From RPQJ01 sp963732375 (GTDB lineage Bacteria > Pseudomonadota > Gammaproteobacteria > Steroidobacterales > Steroidobacteraceae), in the NCBI GenBank assembly GCA_963732375.1, contig CAVSZE010000001.1, positions 1-64,000 of the forward strand: 64,000 nucleotides of DNA. The letters are read 5' to 3'. How positions within the stretch are numbered: position 1 is the stretch's first letter; each line of letters opens with the position of its first letter. Shown in pieces: positions 25,127 through 33,203 of the stretch. The position numbers were made by a program, and so were the translations under genes. The notes beneath the pieces were generated by a model. It saw only the letters and a list, made by a program, of their open reading frames with translations. It had not been told where the DNA came from and did no database searches.

Positions 25127-25372
25127 TCAAGCGATCAGCTGCAGTTCCCGGAACCTCGCCAAGGCCACGTCTACATCCCTGTTAGCCGTATCATCGTCAA
25201 TACCGAACTCGGATACAAGGGCAAATGCAATCTCGTTCGGAGCCATTCCCTCTGCGTGCAGACGCCAGATCATGCTCGCCGAAGGATTCAGCTGGTGAAT
25301 CAGGTCCGCTTCGGTATCAAGGACGAGTACCTCGCCCTCGACTTCGCGCACCAAAAGGCCGTTCGTGCTCAT
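25127..25372 (-). CDS. PqqD-family protein
   Basis: 81 residues. LVREVEGEVLVLDTEADLIHQLNPSASMIWRL is the winged-helix PqqD signature (the L-N-P-S/T-A-x-x-I-W box), followed by IAFALVSEFGIDDDTANRDVDVALARF. PqqD-type domains bind leader peptides and present them to modifying enzymes; in this setting no radical SAM partner is adjacent. It is the first gene of a minus-strand group continuing with a small Tat-type peptide and an HprK-like kinase. Divergent from it is a riboswitch-controlled surface protein gene. Confidence 0.9.
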   Translation of the reverse strand: MSTNGLLVREVEGEVLVLDTEADLIHQLNPSASMIWRLHAEGMAPNEIAFALVSEFGIDDDTANRDVDVALARFRELQLIA

Positions 25373-25627
25373 ATCCGTGGGCGTCTACTGCTATTTCCGG
25401 AGTCTAGATCGTTTAATTCTGGTTACGAGGGGTCGGGCGGTCAAGCGCGCCGGGCGCGCGGTTTTGTGAATGAGACGCATCGGCTGTCGGAAAATTTTAC
25501 AGAATTCATGGGCTGACCAACGTAGCGAAACGCGGCGAAGCGATGCCAGTTTTGTGAGCCACGTTGTGCTCCTGCAATTCCGCGTTGTCCTTCGTTGAGC
25601 GACGGCACAAGATCCCGGCGCAGTTCA

Positions 25628-25707
25628 TTCAATGGTAAACCCGTCGTAAGGCGGGGACGCAAAACCTCCGGTCCGCGGCACAGGCGGATAGCGGGGCTAC
25701 CGGGAGA
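25628..25707 (+). promoter_or_regulatory. Cyclic di-GMP-I riboswitch (GEMM-I)
   Basis: The stretch shows the ordered GEMM-I elements. GGTAAACCCGTC-GTAA-GGCGGGG is a stem closed by a GTAA tetraloop. GGGACGCAAAACCTCCGG is the highly conserved core between the two helices. AGCGGGGCTACCGG is the tetraloop-receptor/third-helix side. The aptamer ends about 10 bp before ATG 25718, and its 3' flank GGGAGAG doubles as the Shine-Dalgarno site, so ligand binding most likely controls ribosome access. The controlled gene encodes a secreted Ig/fibronectin-type protein, a usual target class for c-di-GMP. Confidence 0.87.
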
Positions 25708-25717
25708 GTGCCTCGTC

Positions 25718-26828
25718 ATGCACGGAAATACCTTTTCACCGCGGTCAATTCGGCGGTTCGCCTTGGCGCGCGCGGCCGTTTTCTTCTTGCTCGCAGTTGC
25801 AGTCGCTGCTCCGAGCCATGCCGGCTGGTTCAGCCGAAATCGGGCCAGCCCGCCGACGATTTCCGGCACTCCCCCGACGAGTGCAGCGGTCGGACAGGAA
25901 TACTCTTTCCGTCCTTCAGCCTCGGACCCGGACGGGAACCGTCTGTCGTTCCGTATCCGAAACCTGCCGGGGTGGGCTCGTTTCGATGGGTCCACCGGAT
26001 TGCTGACAGGAACACCGACTTCGTCCAGTGTCGGCACGTACTCTGGCATCCAGATCCGCGTCAGCGACGGCAAGTATCAAGCCTACCTGCCGACGTTCTC
26101 CATCACCGTGGCCGCTTCGACGGCGGCTGCTCCCGCTCCGGCGCCTGCTCCCGCTCCGGCGCCTGCTCCGGCTCCGGCGCCAGCTCCGGCTCCGGCGCCA
26201 GCTCCAGCTCCGGCGCCTGCGCCAGCTCCAGTTCCGGCTCCAACTCCAACTCCAACTCCTAACTCCTACTCCTACTCCTACTCCTGTCAACCATCCGCCG
26301 ACGATTGCCGGTTCGCCGGTGACCAGCGCGAGTGTCAGTCAGCCGTACGCTTTCAGACCGACCGCTGCCGACTCGGACGGTGACCGCCTGACGTTCTCCA
26401 TCCAGCGCAAGCCTGCGTGGGCGACGTTCGACACGACCGACGGCACACTCTATGGCACGCCCGTCGCGACCGACGTCGGCACCGCGTCAAACGTCGTGAT
26501 CGGCGTGAGCGACGGCCAGGCGACGGCCACGCTGCCCGCATTCTCCGTCACCGTGTCGGCGCCGCCGACCACCTCGGTCAATCTGTCGTGGCGGGCGCCG
26601 ACCAGCAACGTCGACGGCACGCCCCTCACCGACCTCGCGGGCTACCGCGTGTACTACGGGACCGCAACCGGGCAGTACAGCTACAACCTGCCTGTGTCGA
26701 GCCAGGGCGTTACCTCGGTCGTGATCGAGGGGCTGACCTCGTCCACGACGTGGTACTTCGCGGTCAAGGGCCTCACGACCAGCGGCGTGGAGAGCGACTA
26801 CTCGCAGGAAGTCAGCAAGTCGCTGTAG
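25718..26828 (+). CDS. Secreted protein with two putative-Ig domains, Ala-Pro linker and fibronectin type III domain (frameshifted)
   Basis: About 370 residues when repaired. A signal peptide (about residues 1-32, hydrophobic FFLLAVAVAAPSHA) is followed by a He_PIG-type Ig domain (PPTISGTPPTSAAVGQEYSF ... TGLLTGTPTSSSVGTY). An Ala-Pro/Thr-Pro linker encoded by a near-repetitive tract at 26130-26285 leads to a second Ig domain (PPTIAGSPVTSASVSQPYAF ... DGTLYGTPVATDVGTA) and a fibronectin III domain (SVNLSWRAP ... YRVYYGTATG ... TTWYFAVKGL). In the linker the frame moves by one base near 26262: the first frame gives NSYSYSYS and stops, the second resumes TPTPTPTPVNHPPTIAG. Translation is under the adjacent c-di-GMP riboswitch. 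Likely cell-surface or matrix-associated; a membrane anchor or sorting signal is not seen. Confidence 0.82.
26130..26285 (+). repeat. Low-complexity Ala-Pro/Thr-Pro coding repeat
   Basis: About 26 short units built on GCTCCGGCGCCT/GCTCCAACTCCA give (AP)n then (TP)n. It links the two Ig domains of the riboswitch-controlled protein and contains the frame discontinuity. Slippage on such a tract could change linker length in 6-bp steps without loss of frame, but a one-base change breaks it. Confidence 0.8.
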
Positions 26829-27026
26829 CGAGTGATTGCTTTGCGTAAGTCGTCTCCGCGGTGATCGCCGGCACCTGGCGGGCTCTCGGAAAGCCACGAG
26901 AGCCGGCCGCGGGGCCGTGGCCCCATGATTTCCGGATGCTGACCCGGACTGATCACAAAAGCGCCGAGGCTGAGTACCGACCCGGCGAAATCCGACAGCG
27001 TCCGATTGGGGCGCGAATTCCTCACC

Positions 27027-27344
27027 ATGCGCCGCATGGTTGAAATCCATTGCGCAGACATGCACGGGACGCCGCGTGGGCAGCCCTGCGACGATTGCAG
27101 CGAGTTCCTGGTCTACGTGCAGCGTCGGCTCGAGAAGTGCCCCTACGGCGACGACAAGCCGACCTGCGCGAAGTGCCCGATCCACTGCTACAAGCCGGCC
27201 CAGCGTGAAATGGCCCGCGAGATCATGCGCTACGCGGGGCCGCGCATGCCGCTACGCCATCCCTGGCTGAGCGTTCTCCATGTACTCGACAAGCTGCGTC
27301 GCGTCGAGCACCCGATGGACGTGCGGCGACGCGAGCGCGACTGA
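27027..27344 (+). CDS. YgbA-family (nitrous oxide-stimulated promoter) protein
   Basis: About 105 residues of the YgbA_NO family. The conserved cysteine pattern is visible: CDDCSEFLVYVQRRLEKCPY then KPTCAKCPIHCYKP, followed by REIMRYAGPRMPLRHPWLSV, the family end. In Escherichia coli ygbA belongs to the NsrR nitric oxide stress regulon; the biochemical role is only partly defined and the cysteines suggest metal or cluster binding. ATG 27027 is chosen; TTG 27006 in frame (GREFLT) would also fit the family, whose N-terminus often begins RREKRT. Confidence 0.85.
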   Translation: MRRMVEIHCADMHGTPRGQPCDDCSEFLVYVQRRLEKCPYGDDKPTCAKCPIHCYKPAQREMAREIMRYAGPRMPLRHPWLSVLHVLDKLRRVEHPMDVRRRERD

Positions 27345-27372
27345 GGTCGTGCCTCCTCGGTTGAATCTCCCC

Positions 27373-27564
27373 TCAGGCCGCCTGCTCGGAGCGTGACACG
27401 CCCGACTGCGGCCTTTCCTCGAAGTGATCCCGAAGGAATCCGTTCGCGGGCCTCCAGTCGATCGACTCGATTTTCTGCCGCAGCGCTGCGGCCTCGTCAT
27501 CGTCGACCAGTCGCAGCCTGGGTGAGAACTTGAGGCTTCGGTTTGATATCCAGCTGAGGCTCAT
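27373..27564 (-). CDS. Small hypothetical protein
   Basis: 63 residues starting at ATG 27564 (SLSWISNRSLKFSPRLRL...), with a good AAAAGGAG 8 nt upstream, which is the main support for the gene. No signal peptide or membrane segment. The middle is acidic-helical (DDDEAAALRQKIESIDW). I do not recognise the family. It lies convergent with the ygbA-like gene. Confidence 0.5.
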   Translation of the reverse strand: MSLSWISNRSLKFSPRLRLVDDDEAAALRQKIESIDWRPANGFLRDHFEERPQSGVSRSEQAA

Positions 27565-27884
27565 GCGGTCGACTCCTTTTCCGGCGCGGCAGCGCCTGGG
27601 TGAGTAGTTGCAGGATGCGTGCCATCCGGGCCGCAGCAGCGTGATCGTCAATGATTACGCGGTTGTGACGGAGCCACATGAACACATGGCAGATTGCAGC
27701 AGTAAAATGCAGCGACACCGCGGCGGTGTTGCGTCGGGCCAACACCGCGATCAATGCGTGACCGACGTCACACCCCGGCACACGAGTTGCGCAGTTCCCG
27801 ACATAAGCACGCTCCGACAGCACATAAGCAGGGCTGGGCGGCGCGTCGTAAGTGTCAGGTTTTCCGACAGCAGGGCACCGACCC
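27565..27884. other. Intergenic stretch without a recognisable gene
   Basis: 320 bp between the small hypothetical gene and the true nitroreductase end. A 136-residue minus-strand reading crosses it but has no recognisable domain and overlaps the start of its neighbour. No hairpin, tRNA or repeat stands out. GTCAGGTTTTCCGACAGC at about 27855-27873 partly matches a motif near 25485. Confidence 0.4.
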
Positions 27885-28557
27885 TCAGAACCCGCGCAGC
27901 ACCGCAAATTCGGCCAGTGACGCGCGCTCGGTGACCAGGCGATTGATCGGGGCCTCGTCTATCCCGGTACCCCAGTGCCATGCCGGAGAACAGCATCAAC
28001 TCGGGCGGCACCTGCAGGCAATCGCCGACCGTGCGATACCAAGCCGACCACGCTTCCTGTGCGCAGGTGTCGAGCCCGTGTTCCCGGGCGAGCAACATCA
28101 CGGTCTGCATGTACATGCCGAGATCGGACCACTGTGGCGGCCCCATCTGCCGGTCGATGAAGAAGAAGAGCCCAACGGGCGCGCCGAACAGCGCGTAGTT
28201 CTGCGCGAACTGCCGCAGGCGCGCCGGCTTGTCCTCTCGCGTCACGCCAATCGTCGCGTAAAGGTCCTCGCCGCACTTGAAGCGGCGGGCGCGGTAGGGT
28301 TCGCCGAGTTCGGGCGGGTAGATGTCGTACTCGAATCCTTCGCCGCGGGGATGCGAGAACAGCTTGCCGCGCACGGCGGCCAGCAGTTCGGCCAGCGGCT
28401 TGCCGGTGAGTACATACACGTGCCAGGGCTGCAGGTTGCCGCCGGACGGCGATCGACGCGCGGTGTCCAGCATCGCGCGCAGTGTCGACTCGGGCACCGG
28501 CGTGGGCAGGAATGCGCGGCAGCTCGTTCGCGATTCGACGGCTTCGGTGACGTTCAT
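27885..28557 (-). CDS. Nitroreductase-family flavoprotein (frameshifted near 3' end)
   Basis: About 223 residues after repair. FMN-dependent nitroreductase/oxidoreductase: ESRTSCRAFLPTPVP at the start, ARRSPSGGNLQPWHVYVLTG for FMN binding, YALFGAPVGLFFFIDRQMGP, GMYMQTVMLLAREHGLDTC and MLFSGMALGYRD. After that the frame slips near 27960: removing one base yields DEAPINRLVTERASLAEFA and VLRGF with a natural stop at 27885, the expected family C-terminus. These enzymes reduce nitroaromatics, quinones or flavins with NAD(P)H; the substrate is unknown. Divergent from apt, with 75 bp between starts. Confidence 0.88.
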
Positions 28558-28632
28558 CTTCTCACTCCTCGGTCGGCGATGAATCCTCGCCGGCGCCGGC
28601 GAATTTCGCTAGGCTGGCAGCGCGAGGTAAGC

Positions 28633-29139
28633 ATGCAGGATTTGAAAGACCTGGTGGTCGAGATCGCGGACTTCCCGAAGCCCGGAATCCTCTTCCGCGA
28701 CATCAGTCCGCTGCTGCGGCAGCGGTTCCACGAGACCATCACGGCAGTCGACGCACTGTTCTCGCCCCAGGAATGGGAATCGGTGGACGTGGTCTCCGGC
28801 ATCGAGTCGCGGGGATTCATCTTCGCCGCTGCGCTCGCCGAGCGGCACCGCAAGGGCGTGGTCCCGATCCGCAAGAAGGGCAAGTTGCCGCCGCCGGTTG
28901 TCGACGTCGCCTACGACCTCGAATACGGTACCGGCGTACTGGAAATGCAGAAGGGCAGTGGTCGCCTGCTGCTGGTCGACGACGTGCTCGCCACGGGCGG
29001 CACGCTCTCCGCATCGGTCACGCTGGTGCGCGCGGCGGGGTATGAGCTGCGTGGCATGGGTGTGCTGATCGACCTCGGCTTTGTCCCGGGATTCAACTGC
29101 GACGGGCACCCGGCACGCTCGGTCATCCAGTACGGCTGA
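28633..29139 (+). CDS. apt: Adenine phosphoribosyltransferase
   Basis: 168 residues; cytosolic purine salvage enzyme converting adenine and PRPP to AMP. IADFPKPGILFRDISPLL is the Apt N-terminal hood, VSGIESRGFIFAAALA and PIRKKGKLPPPVVDVAYDLEY-type residues form the active site, and LLLVDDVLATGGTLSAS is the PRPP loop. ATG 28633 gives the usual length, with GAGGTAAGC upstream. glnE starts 2 bp after its stop. Confidence 0.95.
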   Translation: MQDLKDLVVEIADFPKPGILFRDISPLLRQRFHETITAVDALFSPQEWESVDVVSGIESRGFIFAAALAERHRKGVVPIRKKGKLPPPVVDVAYDLEYGTGVLEMQKGSGRLLLVDDVLATGGTLSASVTLVRAAGYELRGMGVLIDLGFVPGFNCDGHPARSVIQYG

Positions 29140-29141
29140 AA

Positions 29142-32018
29142 ATGCCGTTCGACCTGGCCGACATTCCCGAACCGCTGCGTCCCGCGCTTGCCGGACGACT
29201 CGAGTCGCTGGAGGCCCAGGGCGGGGCGCCGACCAGCGGTGAGGCTGCCGCCGACGTGGCGCGCAGCCTGCCGATGGTCTGGGCGTGCAGCGACTTCGTC
29301 GCCGACGCCTGCCGACGGGATCCGCGGCTGCTGTCGTGGCTAGCCGATGCGGGTCGTCTCCACCAGGCATCGACGCGCGACTGGCTCCAGGGCGACCTTG
29401 CCGCCGAGGTCGGCGCGGATCCGGGCGACGCCGCCTTCATGGACGGCTTGCGTAGATTCCGGCGCCGGCAGCTGGCGCGGATTGCCTGGCGCGATCTCGC
29501 CCAGTTCGAGGACGTAGAACCGGTGCTGCGCGAGTTGTCGCTGCTCGCCGACGTCTGCATAGGCGCCGCTCGCGACTACGCAATTCGGGACCTGCGCGCG
29601 CGCTTCGGCATTCCTCGTGGCCAGGACGGCAGCGAACTCGAACTGATGGTCCTGGGCATGGGCAAGCTCGGCGGCGGCGAGCTGAATTTCTCCTCCGACA
29701 TCGACCTCGTCTTCCTGTTTCCGGAGCACGGCGAGACCGACGGCAAGCGGCCGCTGGAGCACGAGGAATACTTCACGCGACTCGGCAGGCGCATCGCGCA
29801 ACTGCTGGGCACGGTGACCTCCGAAGGTTTTGTATACCGCGTGGACTTGAGGCTGCGGCCATTCGGCGAGTCCGGGCCGCAGGTCGTGAGCTTCGACGCC
29901 TTGGAAGACTACCTGCAGCAGCATGGCCGCGACTGGGAGCGCTACGCCTACGTGAAGGCGCGGCCGGTGATCGGCGCCGGGCGGTTCGACGAGCTCTATC
30001 GCAACGTGCTCAGGCCATTCGTCTACCGGCGCTACCTCGATTTCCGCGTGTTCGAGTCGCTGCGCGACATGAAGTCGCTGATCTCGCGCGAGGTCGAGCG
30101 ACGTGACCTGAAGGGCAACGTCAAGCTCGGGCCGGGCGGAATCCGCGAGATCGAGTTCATCGTGCAGGCATACCAGCTGATTCGCGGCGGTGCCGACCCG
30201 CGCCTGCAGACGCGCAGCCTGCTCGAAGCACTGCCGCTGCTCGCCCGCAAGAAGCTGCTGCCGGATGCGACGGTGGAAGAGCTTGCTGACTCGTACCGGT
30301 TCCTGCGCCGCGTCGAGAACCGGCTGCAGGAGCGCAACGACGAGCAGACTCATGAACTGCCGCGGGACGAGGTGGGTCGCGCGAGGCTTGCGTTCGCCAT
30401 GGGCGTGCCCGACTGGACCGCGCTCGAGCCGATGATCGCGCATCACCGTGAGCGGGTCGGCGCACACTTCCAGCGTGTGCTGTTTGCTCCGGACCAGCCG
30501 GGCGCGGTCGATGCGAACGCGCGTGCACTCGAGACGCTGCTCGAGCACGTCGGGGATGGCGCGCGCCTGCAGGCATTGCAGGCCGCGGGGCTCGGTGACG
30601 CCGGGGCCGTGCTCGAGCGCATCGAACTGCTGCGGGAGAGCACCTACTACCGACGACTCGACGAGGCCGGTCGCAGGAGGCTGCAGACGCTGCTGCCGCG
30701 ACTGCTGCAGGCAATTGCCGGCAGCGCGTCCGAGGCAGTGGCGCTGTCGCGCCTGCTGCACGTGCTCGAGCGCATTGGTAACCGTACGGTCTACCTTGCG
30801 CTGTTGAACGAGAACGCCGTCGCGCGTGACCGGTTCGTCGAGCTGTGCGCCCACTCGAAGTTCCTCACCGACCAGATCGCGGCATTTCCGCTGCTGCTGG
30901 ACGAACTGCTGGACGAGCGACTGTTCGAGTCGGAGCCATCGCGCGCCGATTTTGCGGTCGACCTGCGTGAGCGCATGGCCGGCGCCGATGCCGGGGATCC
31001 GGAGCGGCAGGTGGACCTGCTGCGGCAGTTCCAGCGCGCGGCGATGTTCCGCGTCGCCGTGCCCGACCTCACCGGGCGACTGCCGGTGATGAAGGTGAGC
31101 GACCGGCTGACGGAAATTGCCGAGTTCATCGTGATGGAGGCGCTGGAACTGTCGTGGGGCCAGATCGTCGCGCGGCATGGCGCCCCGCAGTGCGGCGACG
31201 TCGAGGCTGAGCTGCACGATGCCGGGATGGTCGTGGTCGCCTACGGGAAGTTCGGTGGCATCGAGCTTGGTTATGGATCCGACCTCGACCTCGTGTTCCT
31301 GCACGACTCGGCCGGCGAGCTGCAGCGCACCCAGGGCCCGGCGGTCATCGAGAACGGCGTGTTTTTCCTGCGCCTGGTGCAGCGACTCGTGCACCTGCTC
31401 ACGATGCACTCGGCCGCGGGGCGACTATACGAGGTAGACACCAGGCTCCGGCCAAGCGGCAAAGGCGGATTGCTGGTGCAGAGCCTGGACGGTTTTCGTG
31501 ACTACCAGCGCGGCGAGGCGTGGACCTGGGAGCACCAGGCGCTGCTGCGGGCACGCGCGGTGGCCGGGCCGCCGGCGCTGCGCGCGCGGTTCGAGGCGGT
31601 TCGCCTGGACCTGCTGCGCACCGGTGTGCGGCGCGAAACCTTGCGCGAGGAAGTTCGCAAGATGCGCGAACGGATGCGGGCGGAGCTGTCCAGCCCTGAG
31701 CCGGGCCAGTTCGACCTGAAGCGCGACGCGGGCGGGATCACCGACATCGAGTTCCTGGCTCAGTACTGGACACTGCTCTGGTGCGATCGTCATCCGGAAC
31801 TCGCGACTTACTCGGACAACATCCGGCAGCTCGAGAGCCTCGCGTCGATCGACCTGGTGCCGCAGGCGACCGTGGACGTGCTGACGGGTGTCTACCGGCA
31901 GTACCGACAGCGCATCCACCGCCTGTCGCTGGACGGCGAGTCAACCGTGGTGCCCGTGTCCGAGTTCGCCGAAGAGCGGGCACAGGTGACCGCCATCTGG
32001 ACCGCGACCATGGAGTAG
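29142..32018 (+). CDS. glnE: Glutamine synthetase adenylyltransferase/adenylyl-removing enzyme
   Basis: 958 residues, the normal full length. Two nucleotidyltransferase domains are seen: MGKLGGGELNFSSDIDLVF (about residue 172, the de-adenylylation half) and GKFGGIELGYGSDLDLVF (about residue 700, the adenylylation half), each with the G-S/S-D-x-D metal site. Linkers GNVKLGPGGIREIEFIVQAY and DAGGITDIEFLAQYW follow each domain. GlnE modifies glutamine synthetase in answer to PII and glutamine, setting nitrogen assimilation. It follows apt almost without gap. Its stop lies at the edge of a REP cluster. Confidence 0.97.
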   Translation: MPFDLADIPEPLRPALAGRLESLEAQGGAPTSGEAAADVARSLPMVWACSDFVADACRRDPRLLSWLADAGRLHQASTRDWLQGDLAAEVGADPGDAAFMDGLRRFRRRQLARIAWRDLAQFEDVEPVLRELSLLADVCIGAARDYAIRDLRARFGIPRGQDGSELELMVLGMGKLGGGELNFSSDIDLVFLFPEHGETDGKRPLEHEEYFTRLGRRIAQLLGTVTSEGFVYRVDLRLRPFGESGPQVVSFDALEDYLQQHGRDWERYAYVKARPVIGAGRFDELYRNVLRPFVYRRYLDFRVFESLRDMKSLISREVERRDLKGNVKLGPGGIREIEFIVQAYQLIRGGADPRLQTRSLLEALPLLARKKLLPDATVEELADSYRFLRRVENRLQERNDEQTHELPRDEVGRARLAFAMGVPDWTALEPMIAHHRERVGAHFQRVLFAPDQPGAVDANARALETLLEHVGDGARLQALQAAGLGDAGAVLERIELLRESTYYRRLDEAGRRRLQTLLPRLLQAIAGSASEAVALSRLLHVLERIGNRTVYLALLNENAVARDRFVELCAHSKFLTDQIAAFPLLLDELLDERLFESEPSRADFAVDLRERMAGADAGDPERQVDLLRQFQRAAMFRVAVPDLTGRLPVMKVSDRLTEIAEFIVMEALELSWGQIVARHGAPQCGDVEAELHDAGMVVVAYGKFGGIELGYGSDLDLVFLHDSAGELQRTQGPAVIENGVFFLRLVQRLVHLLTMHSAAGRLYEVDTRLRPSGKGGLLVQSLDGFRDYQRGEAWTWEHQALLRARAVAGPPALRARFEAVRLDLLRTGVRRETLREEVRKMRERMRAELSSPEPGQFDLKRDAGGITDIEFLAQYWTLLWCDRHPELATYSDNIRQLESLASIDLVPQATVDVLTGVYRQYRQRIHRLSLDGESTVVPVSEFAEERAQVTAIWTATME

Positions 32019-32110
32019 GGGACATTCTCCGGAGGGGACATTCTCCTTTTCCGCGGCGGAAAAGGAGAATGTCCCCTCTGGGAAGCCCTCTGAAAAATGA
32101 GAATGTCCCC
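32018..32110. repeat. REP-like cluster, GGGGACATTCTCC palindromes
   Basis: Four copies of the 12-13 bp word GGGGACATTCTCC or its complement lie in 93 bp. Two of them form a perfect palindrome (32034-32076: 21-bp arms around a single G), flanked by one direct copy at 32018-32030 and one inverted copy at 32099-32110. GGGGAC/GTCCCC ends of this type are typical of REP elements moved by RAYT transposases; no RAYT gene is in the window. The palindrome could also terminate the apt-glnE transcript. Confidence 0.85.
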
Positions 32111-32122
32111 TATAATCGGGGC

Positions 32123-32530
32123 ATGCGCGAACTCATGGTGCCGATCTCCCCCGGCGAACTCGTGGACAAGATCACGATCCTCGAGATCAAGTCGCAGCGC
32201 ATGTCGGACGCGACCAAGCTGGCCAACGTTCGCACTGAGCTGGAACTCCTGACCTCGACCTGGCGCGCCTCGGAGTTCGCGTCCACCGACATCGACGCGG
32301 ACTGGAAGGCGCTGCGCTCGGTCAACGAGCAGTTGTGGGACATCGAGGACCGCATCCGTGACAAGGAGCGTGCGGCGGCGTTCGACGCCGGGTTCATCGA
32401 ACTTGCCCGTGCGGTCTACGTCACCAATGACGAGCGTGCCGCGATCAAGAAGCGCATCAATGCCCGGCTCGGTTCAACGCTGGTAGAAGAGAAGAGCTAC
32501 GCGGAGTACCGCCGGCCGGACGGCCGGTAA
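32123..32530 (+). CDS. DUF6165 family protein
   Basis: 135 residues beginning RELMVPISPGELVDKITI with LEIKSQRMSDATKLANVRTE, a strongly conserved pattern I associate with DUF6165 proteins of unknown role, often near glycan genes. It is hydrophilic, helical and has no signal peptide. The longer reading from 31781 overlaps glnE and is rejected. The start lies only 12 bp after the REP cluster and lacks a clear Shine-Dalgarno (TATAATCGGGGC just upstream), so the transcript may be leaderless or read from within the repeat; that is inference. Confidence 0.75.
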   Translation: MRELMVPISPGELVDKITILEIKSQRMSDATKLANVRTELELLTSTWRASEFASTDIDADWKALRSVNEQLWDIEDRIRDKERAAAFDAGFIELARAVYVTNDERAAIKKRINARLGSTLVEEKSYAEYRRPDGR

Positions 32531-32638
32531 GCTGCGGAGCGCCTGCCGATACCGAATACCGAAACACCGGCACCTTTCTGGGCCTTTCTGGGCGTAAACT
32601 TGGTCCCTGCGATCCAGAACAGGCACCAGGAGCCGGCC

Positions 32639-33193
32639 ATGAACGCAACATTCCTACGGAACATTCTCGTCACGCTGGCAGTTGCGCTGCCGCTGGCGCT
32701 GCCGTCTTCCGCGTTCGCGGCGTCCAAGGCCGAGTTGAACGCGTCCTCGAAGGCCGCGCTCGACAAGCTCATCGCCGGGGCACCTGCTGCCGCGGCCATC
32801 AACTCGAAAGCCGTTGCAGTGCTGGTGTTTCCCAGCATCACCAAGGCCGGCTTCATGGTCGGAGGCCAGTATGGCGATGGGGTGCTCTGGCAAAAAGGCA
32901 AGCCGATCGGCTACTACAATACCTCGGGAGCGTCGTATGGGCTGCAGGCCGGCGCGCAGACCTACGGCTATGCAATGTTCTTCATGAACAAGCGGGGCCT
33001 CGACAGCCTCAACGCCTCGGAGGGATTCGAGGTCGGCGTCGGTCCGAGCGTGGTGGTCATGGACCAGGGCATGGCGAAGACCACGACGACGAAGACCTAT
33101 ACCGAAGACGTCTACGCCTTCATCTTCTCGCAGAAAGGCCTGATGGCCGGCCTCGGCATCCAGGGCAACAAGATCTCAAAAATCAAGAAGTAG
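32639..33193 (+). CDS. Exported SYLF-domain (Ysc84-like) protein
   Basis: 184 residues with a signal peptide (residues about 1-27; VTLAVALPLALPSSAFA). The SYLF domain follows: VAVLVFPSITKAGFMVGGQY, GDGVLWQKGKPIGYYN, SYGLQAGAQTYGYAMFFMN and the FEVGVGPSVVVMDQG run are characteristic. In eukaryotes SYLF binds phosphoinositides; bacterial versions are periplasmic and of unknown function. AGGAG precedes ATG 32639. Confidence 0.9.
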   Translation: MNATFLRNILVTLAVALPLALPSSAFAASKAELNASSKAALDKLIAGAPAAAAINSKAVAVLVFPSITKAGFMVGGQYGDGVLWQKGKPIGYYNTSGASYGLQAGAQTYGYAMFFMNKRGLDSLNASEGFEVGVGPSVVVMDQGMAKTTTTKTYTEDVYAFIFSQKGLMAGLGIQGNKISKIKK

Positions 33194-33203
33194 GCGCCGC
33201 CGC

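Noticed and set aside
25373..25627. GC-rich palindrome GCGCGCCGGGCGCGC as a terminator
   Set aside because: It lies between divergent genes with no T tract on either side and is short; more likely base composition.
27497..27907. 136-residue minus-strand open reading between the small hypothetical gene and nitroreductase
   Set aside because: It overlaps the repaired nitroreductase end and the start of the small gene, lacks a ribosome site that I can see, and has no recognisable domain.
29340..31409. 689-residue minus-strand open reading opposite glnE
   Set aside because: Same antisense effect; GlnE motifs are complete on the plus strand.
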